Shown here: one piece after another, positions 61,692 through 64,000 of the stretch
How positions within the stretch are numbered: the stretch's first letter is position 1
Layout: each line of letters opens with the position of its first letter
DNA from: an uncultured Mollicutes bacterium
GTDB lineage: Bacteria; Bacillota_I; Bacilli_A; Acholeplasmatales; Anaeroplasmataceae
NCBI GenBank assembly: GCA_900540705.1
Contig: UQGR01000002.1
Span: 1 to 64,000, forward strand
Length of the DNA: 64,000 bases
Direction of reading: 5' to 3'
Notes under the pieces: generated by a model
Told to the model about the DNA's origin: nothing
The model's database searches: none
Seen by the model: the letters and a program-made list of their open reading frames with translations, nothing else
Program-made: the position numbers and the translations under genes

Positions 61692-62790
61692 GATTCTTAC
61701 CTGCCATTGCCTTAAGATATGCCATCATAAACCCTTCAATATCGCCATCCATAACAGCTGTAATATTCCCAACCTCATAGTTCGTTCTATGGTCCTTTAC
61801 TAGGGTATAAGGACAAAAGACATAGGAACGAATCTGACTTCCAAAGTTGATTTCCATTTGACTGCCCTTGATGGACTTCATCTCCTCCTCCTGCTTCTTT
61901 AGTTCAAGCTCTAATAGCTTTGACTTTAAAACAGACATAGCAACCTCTCGGTTCTTAATTTGACTTCGCTCATTTTGGCAGGTCACTACAATCCCTGTTG
62001 GCTTATGTGTGATCCTAACTGCAGAATCTGTCGTATTGACGGACTGTCCACCAGCACCAGAGGAATGATACACATCAATTTTAATATCCTCATCTCTAAC
62101 TACTACATCCTGTGTCTCTTCTATTTGCGGAGATACATCACAGGAGACAAAGGAGGTATGTCTTCTAGCATTAGAATCAAAGGGAGATATTCTAACTAGC
62201 CGATGAACCCCTCGCTCGGCCTTAAAAAGCCCATAGGCATAAGGTCCCTGAATAGAGATAGTGACGGATTTTATTCCTGCCTCCTCGCCAGCCAAATAGT
62301 CTAAAACATTTACCTTAAAGCCCTTTAAGCTACAAAACCGAGTATACATCCGGTATAGCATATCAGCCCAATCCATTGACTCTGTTCCACCAGCCCCTGG
62401 ATGCAGCTCTAGGATACAATCAGAATAATCATACTTCCCAGAAAGTAAGGCTCTTTCCTCTAGCTTTGAACAAAGAACCTTCAGCTCTTTGGCCATTTCC
62501 TCTAAAAGCTCCATTGCCTCACTATCCTCAAGCGCCATATCCATAATGTCTTTAACATCCTGATACTTCTTTTCTACTTCATAGTAAGCATTTAATATTT
62601 CCTTAATCTGATTTGCAGAATTGATGATTCTTTGAGCCTCCTCCTGGTTTTGCCAGAAATCATTTGCCGAGATTTTAGTCTCTAACTCCTTCAGCACAGG
62701 CTCTTTTTCTTCCACATGTAGTGCCAATTTTAAATCCAAAAGCTTTTGGTCATATTCTGTAATCAGCTTATTCATTTCATATTTTTCCAT
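61684..62790 (-). CDS. prfB: Peptide chain release factor 2, without programmed frameshift
   Basis: Ends translation at UAA and UGA. The stop-codon-reading tripeptide SPF is in VRISPFDSNARRHTSF near residue 205, and the GGQ loop is in SSGAGGQSVNTTDSA near 250. Most bacteria interrupt this gene near codon 25 with an in-frame UGA and a +1 shift; here the frame is open throughout, and the place aligned to the shift site reads CTA CAT GTG. ATG 62790 has GGTGAT upstream. First gene of a three-gene unit. Confidence 0.97.
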   Translation of the reverse strand: MEKYEMNKLITEYDQKLLDLKLALHVEEKEPVLKELETKISANDFWQNQEEAQRIINSANQIKEILNAYYEVEKKYQDVKDIMDMALEDSEAMELLEEMAKELKVLCSKLEERALLSGKYDYSDCILELHPGAGGTESMDWADMLYRMYTRFCSLKGFKVNVLDYLAGEEAGIKSVTISIQGPYAYGLFKAERGVHRLVRISPFDSNARRHTSFVSCDVSPQIEETQDVVVRDEDIKIDVYHSSGAGGQSVNTTDSAVRITHKPTGIVVTCQNERSQIKNREVAMSVLKSKLLELELKKQEEEMKSIKGSQMEINFGSQIRSYVFCPYTLVKDHRTNYEVGNITAVMDGDIEGFMMAYLKAMAGKNHE

Positions 62791-62810
62791 TGAAATCACC
62801 CTTAAAACAA

Positions 62811-62836
62811 AATAAAAGACTCAAAAATAGAGTCTT
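62811..62836 (-). terminator. Terminator of the aminotransferase gene
   Basis: Minus strand AAGACTC/GAGTCTT stem with a 7-nt loop, then TTATTTTGTTTT. Confidence 0.7.
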
Positions 62837-62910
62837 ATAATTTAGCTATTTATAGCTAGCTTTTCTATTCTTTATTATAAACCAAATTACCATAAATTAC
62901 TAGTTATTTT

Positions 62911-64000
62911 TTATCTAAGTCCAAATTTAAGAATAAAATGCTCTAGACGGTCTAAGGCGGTCTTCAAATCCTCTAAAGAATAGGCATAGGAAATACGGAT
63001 AAAGCCCTCTCCACTATCTCCAAAGGCAGTTCCTGGGACAACGACGACATGCTCCTGCTCTAAAAGCTCTAAACAAAATTCTTCAGAGGTAAGCTTGAAT
63101 TTTTCTATCGATGGAAAAACATAGAAGGCTCCCTCTGGCATAAAACAGGAAAGTCCCATCTCCTCTAGGCGTCGAACTACATAATTTCTGCGATCTGCAT
63201 AGGTCAAACGCATTTTTTCTACATCACTATCACAATTTTTTAGTGCTTCTATGGCAGCAAATTGACTGGTGGTAGGAGCACACATGATAGCATATTGATG
63301 AAGCTTAGTCATCTCTTTAATGATAGGCTCTGGTCCACAGACATAGCCAAGTCTCCACCCAGTCATAGAAAATGTCTTACTGAAGCCATTAATCACTAGG
63401 GTACGCTCCTGCATTCCTTCCATCCCTGCAATAGAATAATGAGAAAAGCCATAGCATAGCTCAGAATAAATTTCATCTGAGATAACAAAAAGGTTATTTT
63501 CTAAGCATACTCTGGCAATGGCCTCCAGGTCTTCTTTTTTTAAAATGGCACCTGTAGGGTTGTTGGGATAATTTAAAAGTAAAATTTTACTTTGGGGAGT
63601 AATGGCTGCTCGCAATTTTTCCTCTGTCAGGACAAACCCATCCTTCATAGAAAGGGAGACCTCTACTACCTTCGCTCCAGCAAGGGTAGCACATGGCCCA
63701 TAGGATACATAGCAAGGTGTGGGCAATATGACCTCATCCCCATCCTCCACTAGACAGCGTAGCGCCACATCAATGGCCTCACTTCCTCCAATTGTAACAA
63801 GGATTTGACCCTCTGCTTTATACTCTAAATCATACTTCCTTTTCAGATACTGAGAGATAGCCTCTCTAAGTTCAAATAGCCCTGAATTGGAGGTATAGAA
63901 GGTTTTCCCCTTTTCTAAGGCATAGATTCCTTCCTCTCGAATTCTCCAAGGGGTATCGAAATCCGGCTCTCCAACTCCTAAGGAGATACAGTCCTCAATT
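62911..64000 (-). CDS. Class I/II PLP-dependent aminotransferase (5' end outside window)
   Basis: Fold-type I aminotransferase of the aspartate/aromatic group, similar to PatA-type enzymes. The frame is open to the window edge, so the N-terminus is missing. An internal GTG at 63768 is not the start, because the upstream codons continue the family sequence (SLGVGEPDFDTPWRI, then VTIGGSEAIDVALR). The PLP Lys is in GFSKTFSMTGWRLGYVCG, and NYPNNPTGA and the DEIYSEL block are present. About 20-30 residues are probably cut off. Exact substrate is unknown; N-acetyl-diaminopimelate is one option. Confidence 0.92.
   Translation of the reverse strand, partial: IEDCISLGVGEPDFDTPWRIREEGIYALEKGKTFYTSNSGLFELREAISQYLKRKYDLEYKAEGQILVTIGGSEAIDVALRCLVEDGDEVILPTPCYVSYGPCATLAGAKVVEVSLSMKDGFVLTEEKLRAAITPQSKILLLNYPNNPTGAILKKEDLEAIARVCLENNLFVISDEIYSELCYGFSHYSIAGMEGMQERTLVINGFSKTFSMTGWRLGYVCGPEPIIKEMTKLHQYAIMCAPTTSQFAAIEALKNCDSDVEKMRLTYADRRNYVVRRLEEMGLSCFMPEGAFYVFPSIEKFKLTSEEFCLELLEQEHVVVVPGTAFGDSGEGFIRISYAYSLEDLKTALDRLEHFILKFGLR

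Noticed and set aside
62844..62857. AGCTATTTATAGCT hairpin downstream of the aminotransferase gene
   Set aside because: It is AT-rich with no T tract next to it; the hairpin at 62811-62836 is the better terminator.
1..64000. CRISPR array, prophage, toxin-antitoxin pair or restriction system
   Set aside because: No regular direct repeats with spacers and no phage, toxin or methylase genes were seen. The YgjP-like gene is sometimes near restriction genes, but none is here.
1..64000. Mollicute-type code with TGA as Trp
   Set aside because: TGA ends hemW and yitT at places that fit the protein families and overlapping starts, and the spore genes argue against Mollicutes.

Overview
The window is 64 kb of low-GC chromosome from a Gram-positive bacterium of the phylum Bacillota. 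It uses the standard code: TGA serves as a stop in hemW and yitT, for example. Two sporulation-specific proteins are present, SpoIVA (974-2440) and the mother-cell sigma factor SigK (37509-38168), so the organism is very likely an endospore former. Gene order (xerD-deoB, rpsO-pnp, ftsY-ylxM-ffh, yqeG-yqeH-yqeK-rsfS, rbgA-rnhB-topA) is of the Bacilli type. Short intergenic spaces, a condensed yqe cluster and thiamine uptake by ThiT suggest a host-associated or gut lineage, perhaps near Erysipelotrichia. No genus can be named from this sequence. No phage, insertion sequence, CRISPR array, tRNA or rRNA was seen.

Layout. 1-6100: a small membrane protein gene, spoIVA behind a sigma-E-like promoter, a TGS-domain nucleoside kinase and a Fic-like protein that lacks the Fic active-site motif. 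6100-6940: the longest non-coding block. 6943-12247: a leftward operon of an amidohydrolase, hemW, xerD, deoB and an iron alcohol dehydrogenase. 12424-17387: mscL, a TPP-riboswitch-controlled thiT operon, a HIT protein, and a membrane protein joining an HTH to a long leucine-rich-repeat region. 17497-26649: lepA, a padR-DUF1700-DUF4097 operon with a palindromic operator, RNase P RNA, pnp, rpsO, ribF and truB. 26920-37444: a nine-gene run from thyA through folA, plsC, mutS2 and thiN to a MATE exporter, a lipoprotein gene, and the yqe cluster. 37509-53133: sigK, greA, a six-gene ftsY-ylxM-ffh-kinase-U32-U32 operon, topA, and an operon in which a soluble FtsK-type translocase follows a single-pass membrane protein and precedes lepB, rbgA and rnhB. 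53234-64000: a HAD protein, a membrane-embedded MutS-like ATPase, glgP and glgB, then prfB-yitT-recX and a class I aminotransferase cut by the window edge.

Most genes are housekeeping: translation, RNA processing, protein export, nucleotide and thiamine supply, glycogen turnover. The less ordinary observations are: a roughly 60-nt hairpin repeat found three times in separate AT-rich intergenic blocks, one copy inverted; a SigK with an unusually short hydrophobic leader; the HTH-membrane-LRR protein; a soluble FtsK paired with an unrecognised membrane protein; AT palindromes sharing a 12-nt core upstream of two operons of chromosome-handling genes; and RF2 without the usual programmed frameshift. 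I saw no convincing new defence or mobile system.
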